Below, piece after piece: positions 8,438 to 17,268 of a stretch of 43,235 nucleotides of DNA. A program made the position numbers and the translations under genes. The DNA is from JBCDBW01 sp039182965 (GTDB lineage: Bacteria > Verrucomicrobiota > Verrucomicrobiia > Verrucomicrobiales > DEV007): positions 1 through 43,235 of the forward strand of contig JBCDBW010000028.1 of the NCBI GenBank assembly GCA_039182965.1, read 5' to 3'. Position 1 is the first letter of the stretch. Every line of letters starts with the position of its first letter. The notes beneath the pieces are model-generated. The model did no database searches. It was not told where the DNA came from and saw only the letters and a program-made list of their open reading frames with translations.

Positions 8438-9007
8438 ATGCACGATCTCAGCCCGACCGTCCTTCTCATTCTCGGTTTGTTCATGATCGCAGCCGCTGCC
8501 GAACACCAGGAAAGCAAGTGGCTCTTCGATTTCCGAAAAGCCGAACGAGCCGACGCATGGCCCGCCGTGAACGATGGCGTGATGGGAGGAATCTCTGCAG
8601 GCGATTCCACGATTGCCAACAACGCACTTCTTTTCAAAGGATCTCTCTCCCTCGAGAACAACGGTGGCTTTTCCTCGGTGCGCGAAGCCGTCAATTTGGA
8701 TCTTGTAGCATACAAAGGCATCCGGCTACGCGTAAAAGGCGACGGACGCTCCTATCAGCTTCGCCTCCAAACTGATTCCCGGTTCCGCGACCAGCCGGTT
8801 TCCTACAGTGGCAGCTTCGACACCAAAAGAAACGAATGGGTCGAAGTCGACGTGCCGTTTTCATCGCTCCAGCAGAGCTTTCGCGGACGAAACCTCTCCG
8901 ACTTCCCCTTTGATCCGGCCAAAATCGAGCTGATCGGCCTTCTGATCGCTGACAATAAGCCAGGACCCTTCACTCTCGAGGTGGAGTGGATAAAGGCTTT
9001 TCGTTGA
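8438..9007 (+). CDS. Secreted CIA30-domain protein
   Basis: The 189-residue protein has a signal peptide (VLLILGLFMIAAAAE) and then one CIA30 (NDUFAF1-like) beta-jellyroll. The signs are WPAVNDGVMGGISAGD near residue 45, SLENNGGFSSVREAVNLD, GIRLRVKGDGRSYQLRLQTD and the closing IGLLIADNKPGPFTLEVEWI. In eukaryotes this domain assists complex I assembly; bacterial exported copies have no proven role and look like carbohydrate-binding jellyrolls. Codon choice is less C-dominated than in its neighbours. The cyclase-like remnant begins eight bases after its stop. Confidence 0.82.
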   Translation: MHDLSPTVLLILGLFMIAAAAEHQESKWLFDFRKAERADAWPAVNDGVMGGISAGDSTIANNALLFKGSLSLENNGGFSSVREAVNLDLVAYKGIRLRVKGDGRSYQLRLQTDSRFRDQPVSYSGSFDTKRNEWVEVDVPFSSLQQSFRGRNLSDFPFDPAKIELIGLLIADNKPGPFTLEVEWIKAFR

Positions 9008-9014
9008 CGAAGCG

Positions 9015-9440
9015 ATGGAAATCCGAAATGCCGTCCTCGTCTTCTCCGATATCTGCGGATACACGAAGTTCCTTCAACTCCACTCCATGAGCTTCCTCCA
9101 TGCGGAGAGAACCGCACCGAGTCCTGTGAAGACGTGGGAAAAGTCCCCGTCAAAGTCTTCTACCCAAACCCTCCCCAAGGACGCCCCCGAAGGCGCCTCC
9201 TTCCTACTCTCTACAACGCCTTCCGCTTGGATGCATACGGAGCCCTACGCACCGTTGGCCTGGCCAAGAAACCACTCTCGGCGGCAAAAGCCGTCGCCGA
9301 CGAAGCATGCCAGGTTGATCCCGGAGAACCAAAAAGAAGCGTTAACCTGGCCACCTTCATCTTGGACGGCTTTCACGGCCTCGGCATGCTCATCACCCGA
9401 CAAAAAACGAACCCCACCCTCCAACCCACTCACTCAACTA
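9015..9440 (+). pseudogene. Remnant of a DUF2652/cyclase-like gene
   Basis: The frame opens with MEIRNAVLVFSDICGYTKFL and LHSMSFLHAER, the N-terminal strand and helix of DUF2652-type proteins related to nucleotidyl cyclases. After about 32 codons the similarity stops. A different frame then continues (from about 9107) as EDVGKVPVKVFYPNPPQG, LLPTLYNAFRLDAYGAL, RTVGLAKKPLS and ILDGFHGLGMLITRQ, which looks like the protein's C-terminal part. The pattern suggests a large internal deletion with a frame change. The N-terminal identification is fair; linking the second part to the same gene is inference. The 3' boundary is uncertain and approaches the convergent propeller gene. Confidence 0.5.
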
Positions 9441-9453
9441 ACCAAATAACGAA

Positions 9454-10728
9454 TCAACTGTCCTCCGAAATACACCACAACGCCTCGTGCGTCCGGATAA
9501 ACAAGTCCCTATCCGAAACCGCAATCGATGAATTCGTCTGCTCACCAATATCATTCAAAGCCACGTCTTTAAACGACGGTCCCGCCTCAAATACCACTGA
9601 ATCCCCTGCCTGACTTAACGTGTAAATATGGTCGCCGGATAACAAAAAAGATCCCCAGGATTTCCCTTTGCCAGGCAACCGGTCCTTCCACACTTCCTCA
9701 CCCGTCTCCATATCGACGCAATAGACGACGCCGCCGGCGTCCTGAACATACAGCTTGCCATCCTTCGCCACCCCGGAACCAATCCCCCCATGATGCCGGA
9801 CCTCCTGCCACAGCCGATGGCTGTCCGTAACATCACCGTCTCCTCCCGCCTTCACCCCAATCGAGTTCCCGTAATATCCCCCCATCGCAACAATCGTGTC
9901 ACCATCCGCAACCGGTGAAGTATAAACCAAAGGATTCAACCCCGCACAACTCCACAACTCTTTCCCCGACCGCGGATCAAACGCTTTCATCTCCATCGGA
10001 AAACTCATCACGAGCTCCTCCCGCCCGTTCGCCTCCACGACTATCGGCGTGCTGAACGATCCAATCACCCCCTCACTCTCGCGTCCCTGAAATCCATCCG
10101 TCCGTTCTCCCGGCTTCCAGTTCGGCTCCGCAAACTCCCATACCGTCTCCCCCGATGCCAAATCCAAGGCATATAATTTACTGTCCTTCCCGGGCCCATG
10201 ATAAAAGTAACAGAGTCCTCCGTGAAGCACTGGCGATGACCCATGTCCCCACACGTGATCCTGCGGTCCAAAATCCCGCGACCACAGTTCTTCACCTTCC
10301 ATATCATAACAATACAAGCCCGCCGACCCATACGACACTACTACACGCTCGCCATCCGTCATCGGTGACGGGGAACAATACGGATTCGTGCGATGCGATC
10401 GCTCCGGCTTCTCATAGGTCACCCCTTTCTTCCAAAGCAATCTCCCATCGTTCTTGTCAAAACACATGGTCCCGCGAAAATTCTCTGCCTCAATCGGCTG
10501 CGTAATAAAAACCCGGTCCTCCCATATCACCGGCGTTGAGTTCCCCCGATCCGGCAACTCCACTCGCCACTTCACATTTTCCTCCGGCCCCCACTTCACC
10601 GGTAAATCGGTATCTACCGTCTCCCCCGATCCCGCCACCCCCCCACGCCAGGACGGCCAAGCCCCCTCAGAAATCATCCCCGTCCCGATCCCCACCAACA
10701 AACACCAAAAACCAAATCGCGTTTTCAT
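9454..10728 (-). CDS. Secreted PQQ-like beta-propeller protein
   Basis: From ATG 10728 the product has about 424 residues: a signal peptide (MKTRFGFWCLLVGIGTGMI) and a PQQ/BamB-type beta-propeller. Repeated tryptophan-docking blades are visible as DKNDGRLLWKKGV, DMEGEELWSRDFG, DLASGETVWEF, DPRSGKELWSC and DMETGEEVWKDRLPGKG. No dehydrogenase catalytic motif accompanies the propeller, so a scaffold or binding role outside the cytoplasm is more likely than a PQQ enzyme. Such proteins are frequent in Verrucomicrobiota and Planctomycetota. An in-frame ATG at 10758 exists but would place ten residues before the signal peptide. The sulfatase upstream on the same strand is separated by palindromic repeats. 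Confidence 0.85.
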   Translation of the reverse strand: MKTRFGFWCLLVGIGTGMISEGAWPSWRGGVAGSGETVDTDLPVKWGPEENVKWRVELPDRGNSTPVIWEDRVFITQPIEAENFRGTMCFDKNDGRLLWKKGVTYEKPERSHRTNPYCSPSPMTDGERVVVSYGSAGLYCYDMEGEELWSRDFGPQDHVWGHGSSPVLHGGLCYFYHGPGKDSKLYALDLASGETVWEFAEPNWKPGERTDGFQGRESEGVIGSFSTPIVVEANGREELVMSFPMEMKAFDPRSGKELWSCAGLNPLVYTSPVADGDTIVAMGGYYGNSIGVKAGGDGDVTDSHRLWQEVRHHGGIGSGVAKDGKLYVQDAGGVVYCVDMETGEEVWKDRLPGKGKSWGSFLLSGDHIYTLSQAGDSVVFEAGPSFKDVALNDIGEQTNSSIAVSDRDLFIRTHEALWCISEDS

Positions 10729-10793
10729 ACTATTATAGACTCCCAATATCTCCTCCATCTTTCACCAAGTCCCCCGCATCCCATACCCCAAAG

Positions 10794-10815
10794 GTAGCAC
10801 GCCCTCGCCGAGGGC
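10794..10815. repeat. GTAG-headed palindrome (REP-like), copy A
   Basis: GTAG at 10794-10797 is followed by a hairpin of GCCCTCG (10801-10807) and CGAGGGC (10809-10815). It lies between the sulfatase and propeller genes and has the layout of RAYT-type REP elements. Confidence 0.5.
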
Positions 10816-10904
10816 TCAAAACGCTCCTCCCAAAACCCGCGTCCGCTCCAAATCAAAAACTACAGCTCGGCATCCCCGGAGTCTACACGCTTTGGCGAGA
10901 CCAA

Positions 10905-10930
10905 GTAGAGACGACTGGCCTCAGTCGTCC
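10905..10930. repeat. GTAG-headed palindrome (REP-like), copy B
   Basis: GTAG (10905-10908) precedes a perfect 8-bp stem, GACGACTG and CAGTCGTC, around a GCCT loop. It lies 90 bases from copy A. A CTAC 22 bases before the GTAG gives an inverted head, as in paired REPs. Confidence 0.55.
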
Positions 10931-10985
10931 GCTCCCTCACACGTCGCCTCCCTCACCCCACCCTAACTGCCCTTCACCCCTCCCA

Positions 10986-12464
10986 CTAGTCTTTCACCCC
11001 ATTCCGCCCCATGTGCTCCTCAAACCAAGCATTCACCGACGCCGCCCGAGACGCCGCATGATACGGCGCATCCTTCGTCGGCACCAACCTCCGAAATCGC
11101 CTCAACTCCTTTCGATACTCCGGATTGCCCGCCAAATTCGTCCACTCGTTCGGATCACGCGCATGGTCATACAATTCCTCCGCCCCATCCTCATAACGAA
11201 TATAACGAAATCCCTCCGACCGCAGACCATGACTCCCCCGCGCGTACGTCGTCACCACCGCCTCCCGCCACTCGTCAGCATCACTCCCGTCCAGCAACGG
11301 CACCAGACTCACGCCCTCGTTCGATTCCTTCGCCGGAAGCCCGCACAACTCCGTCAGCGTCGGATAAAGATCAATTAACCCCACCGGTTCCCCGCGCACT
11401 ACGCCCGCTTTCCCACCTGGAACCACCACGATCATCGGCACCCGCGTCGATTCCTCCCATAAGCTATGCTTGCTCACCCGCTCTTTCTCGCCCAGATGAT
11501 AGCCGTGATCACTGAACAAAACGATCACCGTATCTTTCGCATACCCACTCGCATCCAAAGCATCCAAGACCCGACCCACCTCATAATCCACATACGTCGT
11601 GCACGCCAAATACGCCTGCACACACTTCCTTAGCTGCTCGCTGTCGTTCTCCCTCAACCACTCAATGCGCGGATACCGAGGCATCTCATGCATTCGCACC
11701 CCCGTCTCCGGCACATCATCCAAATCACCCCGCGGAATCTCCGGTAAGGTCAACTCATCAATCGGAAACAGATCAAACCACTTCTGCGGCACATAAAACG
11801 GCACGTGCGGTCGCACAAATCCCACCGCCAAAAAAAACGGCTCGTCATGCTCCTCACCCAAACGCTCAATCGCCCAGTTCGCCGCGGCATGATCCGGCAT
11901 TTCCTCATCCCGCTCCGGAAATGCCCCCCAATCCGTCTGCGTTCCCGTATACGGCACACGGTAATCCGGCTCATAATGAAACCGTTCCTTCCCCGGCTTC
12001 GGCCCCGAACTCCCGCCCGCTCCCTTCCCCCACGTCTCAAACGCCACATCCATCGGATACCCATGCGTGATCTTCCCACACCCGAACGTCGCATACCCAT
12101 GCGCCGCAAAATACTCAGGCAGCAAATGCCCCCGAAACAACTCCTCGTCCTCCACCAACCCCTTGCCCCCCGGCTGCGCATACAACCCATTCGTGTGCGG
12201 ATAAGTCCCCGATAACAACGACGCCCGCGACGGCCCACAGATCGGCGCCTGGCAATGCGCATTCGTAAACAAAGTCCCCCGCTTCGCCAATCGATCCATG
12301 TTCGGCGTCATCGCATCCGGATGCCCCCCCAAACAACCCACCCAATCATTCAAATCATCAATCGCAATAAACAACACATTCGGCCGGTCCCCAGCCGCCA
12401 CCACTCCGCTCACACCAGCGGCCGCCATCCCCAATAAAACCAGAAAAAATCGCTTCACCACCAT
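10986..12464 (-). CDS. Secreted sulfatase, iduronate-2-sulfatase-like
   Basis: From ATG 12464 the product has 492 residues. It has a signal peptide (VKRFFLVLLGMAAAGVSG), then PNVLFIAIDDLNDWVGCLGG, which is typical of iduronate-2-sulfatase-like members. The formylglycine motif is Cys77-Gly-Pro-Ser-Arg in APICGPSRASLLSGTYPHTN. Other family motifs are FGCGKITHG, FFLAVGFVRPHVPFYVPQKW and LFSDHGYHLGEKERVSKHSL. The preference for 2-O-sulfated uronic acids is inferred from family resemblance only. Codons end mainly in G or T, the reverse of the + strand genes. A longer frame from 12524 is open, but its extra 20 residues precede a good signal peptide. Confidence 0.9.
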   Translation of the reverse strand: MVVKRFFLVLLGMAAAGVSGVVAAGDRPNVLFIAIDDLNDWVGCLGGHPDAMTPNMDRLAKRGTLFTNAHCQAPICGPSRASLLSGTYPHTNGLYAQPGGKGLVEDEELFRGHLLPEYFAAHGYATFGCGKITHGYPMDVAFETWGKGAGGSSGPKPGKERFHYEPDYRVPYTGTQTDWGAFPERDEEMPDHAAANWAIERLGEEHDEPFFLAVGFVRPHVPFYVPQKWFDLFPIDELTLPEIPRGDLDDVPETGVRMHEMPRYPRIEWLRENDSEQLRKCVQAYLACTTYVDYEVGRVLDALDASGYAKDTVIVLFSDHGYHLGEKERVSKHSLWEESTRVPMIVVVPGGKAGVVRGEPVGLIDLYPTLTELCGLPAKESNEGVSLVPLLDGSDADEWREAVVTTYARGSHGLRSEGFRYIRYEDGAEELYDHARDPNEWTNLAGNPEYRKELRRFRRLVPTKDAPYHAASRAASVNAWFEEHMGRNGVKD

Positions 12465-12641
12465 CACCACAAAAAAACGAAGACCCCCGGCAATAGCTTT
12501 CGTAAAACCCCACCTCTCATTCATCCATCAAAACCCCGCCTCCGGGCCTGATCCCCCCCACCCACCTCTATGACAATCGATAGTTCTAGTACCCTCATAG
12601 ACCCGAACCGCACCCACGACTGCGCCACTCTCCTAAATTAG

Positions 12642-12666
12642 GTAGGGCGACTTATCCCTAAGGAGC
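12642..12666. repeat. GTAG-headed palindrome (REP-like), degenerate copy C
   Basis: GTAG (12642-12645) precedes GCGACTTA, a TCCC loop and TAAGGAGC, an 8-bp stem with two mismatches. The head and spacing match the other copies, but the stem has decayed. Confidence 0.35.
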
Positions 12667-12826
12667 TGCTCCCAAACGCGCCCGCAAAACCATCAACAAG
12701 CTCATCGCCCCACCCCACCACGAAATAATCAATCGCTCGCAATACACCTACCGGCGTGGACAACTTGACTGTTTTAAAACTCTTCCCATACCGACCAAAA
12801 CCTATCTAAAAATAATTCGAGTTCTT

Positions 12827-12857
12827 TTGTCCGGTCCTACCCGTCCGCGGTAATAAT
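12827..12857 (+). promoter_or_regulatory. Probable promoter of the sigma-factor gene
   Basis: TTGTCC (12827-12832) and TAATAAT (12851-12857) are 18 bases apart and end seven bases before the ATG at 12865, so the message would be leaderless or nearly so. GAGAG (12859-12863) could alternatively act as a weak ribosome binding site. The match to the vegetative consensus is moderate. Confidence 0.35.
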
Positions 12858-12864
12858 AGAGAGA

Positions 12865-15429
12865 ATGAATGATTGGCAATTGCTGGTAGCCTATCGCGAC
12901 CAAGGTGACGAAAATGCCTTCTCAGAGCTGGTAAAACGTAACCTGCCTCTCGTCTACGCCGCAGCCCTAAGACAAACCCGCGACCCGTCCGCCGCCGAAG
13001 AGATCACCCAAAGTGTCTTCATCCTACTGGTCGAAAAAGCTCCTGTGCTTAAACAAAAAGGATCACTCCCCGCGTGGCTTTACAAGGCAGCTCGCTTCAA
13101 AGCCAAATCCCACCGCCGCTCAGAAATCGCACGCCGTAAACGCGAACAAAAAGCTCAAACACCACGCCCCGCCGAAAACCCCGCTGATGAGGTTCATTGG
13201 AACGACATCATGCCTCTGCTCGATGAAGCAATGGACACACTAAGTGAGCCCGACCGAACAGCCGTTTTGTTGCGCTTCTTCCAAGAACGTCCCCTCCGGG
13301 AGGTGGGCGAGAATTTAGGCATGAGTGAAGATGCCGCCCGCAAAAGGGTCAGTCGCGCCCTCAAGAAACTTCATCTGTGGTTTACCAAAAGGAATGTCCT
13401 CCCTTCCGTCACGGCACTGGCATCCGTCATCGCCGCCAATGCCGCCAGGGCAGACCACGCACAACTCACGCAAAACGTCCTCAATGCCACAACTGCCGCA
13501 CTCAGCTCTTCCACCCAAGCTGCTTCCGCCTCGGCGTCCGCGACAACGGCGGCAATAGGAAAAATCGCCCTGGCTGCCGCATTCATCGCAGGAACAGCCC
13601 TCCCAATAGGCCTCGCATCTTACCACACCACTGACAAAAATACCCATCCCAGCGCGGCGGGCAGCGCCAACTCAAAAAACTCGCTTCCCGAACAATCGAG
13701 CGACCACCAAGACTCATCCCTTTTGGCCCATTGGAAACGCTTGCGAAATCAGTATGGCCCACCCAACGGTTCCATGTCGGAACTCCTGGAGGCAGCTCAA
13801 AACACGACGAGCAACATACGCCGCCAAGCTTTCACCGATACCGCACTCGTTGAGTGGATCAATACCAATCCTTTCGAAGCTCTCTCAGAGACCTACACCT
13901 CCTTCGCCCCTCAAATTCTCACGCGGTGGCTCGAAATCGACCCCGATGCAGCACGAAACCACATCACAAAAAACGCAGCCGATTATCCTAACCTGCTCCA
14001 TACCCATTTCGAGGTGATCGCAAGCCTTGCCCCTGACACACTCCCAGAACTAGCAAGCCACCAAGATACCAGTGCCTACTTCGGCACAAAGGACACCGTG
14101 GTCAGAGCATTCACGACCGCAGCTCGCGCCCAGCTTGCTGAAACCAGGAGTTTTGCCGAACAAATGCAGGGACCTAAACGCGCTGAAGCCTTCGCTGGAG
14201 TCGCAAGCGCATGGGCAGAGACCGATCCTCAAGCGGCAATGGCATGGATCCGAGAGCTCAATAATGGACCGAACAAAAATCACGCCATTGCCGGACTACT
14301 CGCCGGCTGGGCAAAACGAGACCCCGGCGCCGCGCTGAATCAACTCGACCTGCTCTCTCATTCATCAGATGAGGACTATCGAAATCAACTGCCTCTCAGG
14401 GATGAGATTTTCCGATCGGCAGCACAAGTGGACTTCGACGCAACGCTCGCCTTCTTGGAAAGCAAAAAAGGCAGCCGCTACTCCGCCAACAGGCTACAAG
14501 GAGTGCATGAAGCGGTCCAAAAAAGACTTCTCGAAGAGGGGCTGGAAACGCTCGCGAACTTCCGCCAACGCAAGAACGCCAAGACCCTCGCCCGAGTCGT
14601 TGCAGACACTCTCGGCAACCGCTTTCGCGCTTCAGACTCTCGTTCCAAGGTATGGGCTTGGCTTGACAATCAACCGCTTGATCCCTTCACAAAGGAGCTG
14701 GCAACAGGCTTGATTCGTGACTACCGGTATTACAATGACACCGCGGCACTGCTTTCGTGGCTAAAAACGAAACCAGAATTTCTCGAACCCGATTCTCACG
14801 GTAATGCCAACCACATAAGCTTTTGTGCAAAGGCTCTGGTGCGCGATTGCAATGACTTTGCTCGCTTCGAAGAATTGCAAATCGACATCCCGAAAGTCCT
14901 GCAAGAAAAAGCAGCCGCTGCTTTCTGGCAAAACTGGAGCAGCGGCGGAGGCCCCATCGAACCGCTCCTTTCGCGGCTGAATGAGTTCGACCCAGAAACA
15001 CAATCGCAAGCCACAAAGTGGATTGCCAAACGCAAAGCCGAAGTAGACTTGGCAGCCGCCGTGTCATGGGCAAACGGACTACCGCTGGACAAACAACGGG
15101 TGCCGGCCTTCGAAATGATTGCCGAAGAATGGGCGAAGGTAGACTCGCACGCCTGCTCAAACTGGATCACCAGTCTCACCCGCGGACGGGAACGCGATGC
15201 CGCAATCCTGGCTTTGATTCGGGAAAGCGCACGCGATGACCCCGCGTCCGCGTTGGAGTGGGCTGATGAGTTCGAGACTGATGAGAAACGCACCAGTGCT
15301 ATTGAAATGGTTCTTAGAACTTGGTCCAGGAGTGACCCATATCATGCACTGGTCTCTTTGGACTCCCTTAATCTCTCTCGCAGGCAATACAACCGAATCC
15401 GCAAGGACATCGAAGCCGATATCCCTTGA
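12865..15429 (+). CDS. ECF sigma factor fused to a transmembrane helix and alpha-helical repeats
   Basis: The 854-residue protein begins with an ECF sigma-70 unit. Region 2 spans about residues 20-85 (PSAAEEITQSVFILLVEKAP, WLYKAARFKAKSHRR) and region 4 about 117-170 (LSEPDRTAVLLRFFQ, LREVGENLGMSEDAARKRVS). An alanine/serine-rich linker leads to one membrane helix (IGKIALAAAFIAGTALPIGL, about 231-253). Some 600 residues follow of roughly 35-residue helical repeats with the pattern W-A-x-x-D-P-x-A-A, for example SAWAETDPQAAMAWIREL and AGWAKRDPGAALNQLDLL. The expected topology puts the sigma part inside and the repeats in the periplasm. No separate anti-sigma gene is adjacent. ECF factors with membrane extensions are known in Verrucomicrobiota and Planctomycetota; the function of these repeats is not. 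Release by proteolysis would be inference. Confidence 0.85.
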   Translation: MNDWQLLVAYRDQGDENAFSELVKRNLPLVYAAALRQTRDPSAAEEITQSVFILLVEKAPVLKQKGSLPAWLYKAARFKAKSHRRSEIARRKREQKAQTPRPAENPADEVHWNDIMPLLDEAMDTLSEPDRTAVLLRFFQERPLREVGENLGMSEDAARKRVSRALKKLHLWFTKRNVLPSVTALASVIAANAARADHAQLTQNVLNATTAALSSSTQAASASASATTAAIGKIALAAAFIAGTALPIGLASYHTTDKNTHPSAAGSANSKNSLPEQSSDHQDSSLLAHWKRLRNQYGPPNGSMSELLEAAQNTTSNIRRQAFTDTALVEWINTNPFEALSETYTSFAPQILTRWLEIDPDAARNHITKNAADYPNLLHTHFEVIASLAPDTLPELASHQDTSAYFGTKDTVVRAFTTAARAQLAETRSFAEQMQGPKRAEAFAGVASAWAETDPQAAMAWIRELNNGPNKNHAIAGLLAGWAKRDPGAALNQLDLLSHSSDEDYRNQLPLRDEIFRSAAQVDFDATLAFLESKKGSRYSANRLQGVHEAVQKRLLEEGLETLANFRQRKNAKTLARVVADTLGNRFRASDSRSKVWAWLDNQPLDPFTKELATGLIRDYRYYNDTAALLSWLKTKPEFLEPDSHGNANHISFCAKALVRDCNDFARFEELQIDIPKVLQEKAAAAFWQNWSSGGGPIEPLLSRLNEFDPETQSQATKWIAKRKAEVDLAAAVSWANGLPLDKQRVPAFEMIAEEWAKVDSHACSNWITSLTRGRERDAAILALIRESARDDPASALEWADEFETDEKRTSAIEMVLRTWSRSDPYHALVSLDSLNLSRRQYNRIRKDIEADIP

Positions 15430-15446
15430 CTGCGAAGCCGCCCCCT

Positions 15447-17195
15447 ATGAATGCGCCTTCTCGCCATCACATAGTCCTCCCTAAGTTCGGATTCCTCGTC
15501 GTTTCTGCGGGGCTCGGGCTTCTCTGCGGAAAACTAATCATCCAATGGACCGGAATGCACCCAGTGCTCCCAAAGCCACCCGCCGAAGCGCAGTCAATGG
15601 TGGCCGCTCAAGACGTCTCTTCTGCTGGAGGCGAAGAGTCCTCAATCACGATCGAACGGGACCAAAACGGAAACGCCACACTGATAGATCAAGCGCTCTT
15701 CCACAGGCTCGCTCCTGCAGAACGCATACTCACCTTCGCCGCTCGCCTCGAAACAGCAACCGGAACCGAAATTGATCATCTCCGCGAATTGATCGGAACA
15801 GATCCTGCCCTGCAAAAACTGCACGCAGTCCGGTGGGCACAGGAAGACCCTCAGAATATGTTTCATGTCCTGGAAACCGAGTCCGCCCTCACCGATTCTA
15901 GCTCTTTTCAAAGAGTAAGCCCGATCGGCAACATCCTCCTCCACAACTGGATCGCCAAAAATAGCGAGGATTTAATCAGTTTCCTGACAAGCCAACGCGA
16001 CAGAACACTGGCGCGCGGATTCGATGATGACCGCGGATGGCAATACATGGCCCGTATGACTCTGATGGGAACTGACCCTTCACGCAGCATGGAATTGGCC
16101 CGCCGGTGGAGAATCCCGGCAGGTGAAGTTCAGGGAGAGGTGATGTCGCTTTGGCTAAACCACGACATCGAGGAAGCCGCAAAAGCCATTGCCGACCTTT
16201 ACCAGCCAGGGCACGGCGGTCTCCAGAACATGGTCGGTATCGGCGAGGAATGGGCAAAAACAGACCTCCACGCTGCTTTGGCATTCGGCCAAGACCTCCG
16301 CTACGAGCTACAGGACCAGCTCGCCACAGGCGTAATCAAGCAATGGGTGCAGGGCGATCTCGCCGCCGCCGTCGAATTCGTCTCAATGCAATCAGATCCC
16401 TTTCTCAAATCCACGCTTGCTTATCCTCTCCTTGAGTATTGGGCAAATCACGACCCGCCAGCGGCCCTCGCGTGGACAATGCAAAATCTAAAGGGAACAC
16501 TCCAACAAGAAAAACTAGTCCCTCTCTTTAGGTCCGCGGCAAAATCCGATCCTGAGCTGGCCCGGTCCCTTGTTCTAGAATTGGATTCTGGTGAAGCAGT
16601 GGACACAGCAATCAGTGCCGTCCTGAACGGATGGCGAGAAAAAGAGCGCTTGGAACAACCCAAAAGGCGAGCAATCGCCGCACGCGAAGCCCAACAATGG
16701 GTCCTCTCTCTACCAGATGCCATGACCCGCCGCTTTGGAGTAAAAGCACTTAACAACTACTTTTGGGAAGATAATCCTGATGCGCTCGTCTCGTTCCTAA
16801 CAAGCCCGCAAGGCTACCTTGCGGACAAAGAAATGGTCGAGACCGCCGCCAATTCTCTCGCTCTGGAGCAACCTCATGAGGCGATGAATTGGGCACTCGC
16901 GCTCCCCCCACACCAAGCAATCTTTGCTCGCAGTGAAGTGCTTAATCAATGGATGCACACACAACCCGGCGCCAGTTTCTCATGGCTTGTCTCCCCCGCC
17001 ACTCAAAGCACCCATCCATGGGCCTCTCGCACGGCCCTTCGTCACCTCGCCCGCCAACCCGCATCCCATATACAAGACTGGTTCAATCAACTGCCCGCCG
17101 CCCAAAGCGACCACGCTCGCCGCTATTTCCGCGCAGCCGCAAAAAAGGAACCACAACAACTAGAAGTCTTGCAAAATGCTCTCGGCCGAAGCTAG
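15447..17195 (+). CDS. Membrane-anchored protein with the same WAxxDPxAA repeats
   Basis: From ATG 15447 the product has 582 residues. An N-terminal membrane anchor (PKFGFLVVSAGLGLLCGK) is followed by about ten helical repeats like those of the preceding sigma protein: GEEWAKTDLHAALAFGQDL, KQWVQGDLAAAVEFVS, LEYWANHDPPAALAWTMQNL and RSAAKSDPELARSLVLEL. No enzymatic motif is seen. The gene follows 17 bases after the sigma-factor stop; an alternative TTG start at 15426 would overlap that stop. The shared repeats and coupling suggest the two proteins arose by duplication of the repeat part and act together at the membrane, perhaps by repeat-repeat contact. That role is inferred. Confidence 0.75.
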   Translation: MNAPSRHHIVLPKFGFLVVSAGLGLLCGKLIIQWTGMHPVLPKPPAEAQSMVAAQDVSSAGGEESSITIERDQNGNATLIDQALFHRLAPAERILTFAARLETATGTEIDHLRELIGTDPALQKLHAVRWAQEDPQNMFHVLETESALTDSSSFQRVSPIGNILLHNWIAKNSEDLISFLTSQRDRTLARGFDDDRGWQYMARMTLMGTDPSRSMELARRWRIPAGEVQGEVMSLWLNHDIEEAAKAIADLYQPGHGGLQNMVGIGEEWAKTDLHAALAFGQDLRYELQDQLATGVIKQWVQGDLAAAVEFVSMQSDPFLKSTLAYPLLEYWANHDPPAALAWTMQNLKGTLQQEKLVPLFRSAAKSDPELARSLVLELDSGEAVDTAISAVLNGWREKERLEQPKRRAIAAREAQQWVLSLPDAMTRRFGVKALNNYFWEDNPDALVSFLTSPQGYLADKEMVETAANSLALEQPHEAMNWALALPPHQAIFARSEVLNQWMHTQPGASFSWLVSPATQSTHPWASRTALRHLARQPASHIQDWFNQLPAAQSDHARRYFRAAAKKEPQQLEVLQNALGRS

Positions 17196-17268
17196 CAACC
17201 TCCCAAAATCTCATCTCGACAACCCTAAACCTCGCCCCCAGACCGCGTGCCCACACCCACCGCACACC

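Larger units (their letters stand above)
12465..12864. other. Gene-free stretch upstream of the sigma factor
   Basis: About 400 bases between divergent sulfatase and sigma-factor genes. It holds a degenerate GTAG-headed palindrome (12642-12666) and a probable promoter for the sigma gene (12827-12857). I see no gene or structured RNA in the remainder. Confidence 0.5.

Noticed and set aside
10732..10737. TATAAT directly before the propeller gene start (- strand)
   Set aside because: It ends three bases before the ATG, so transcription would begin inside the gene; probably chance.
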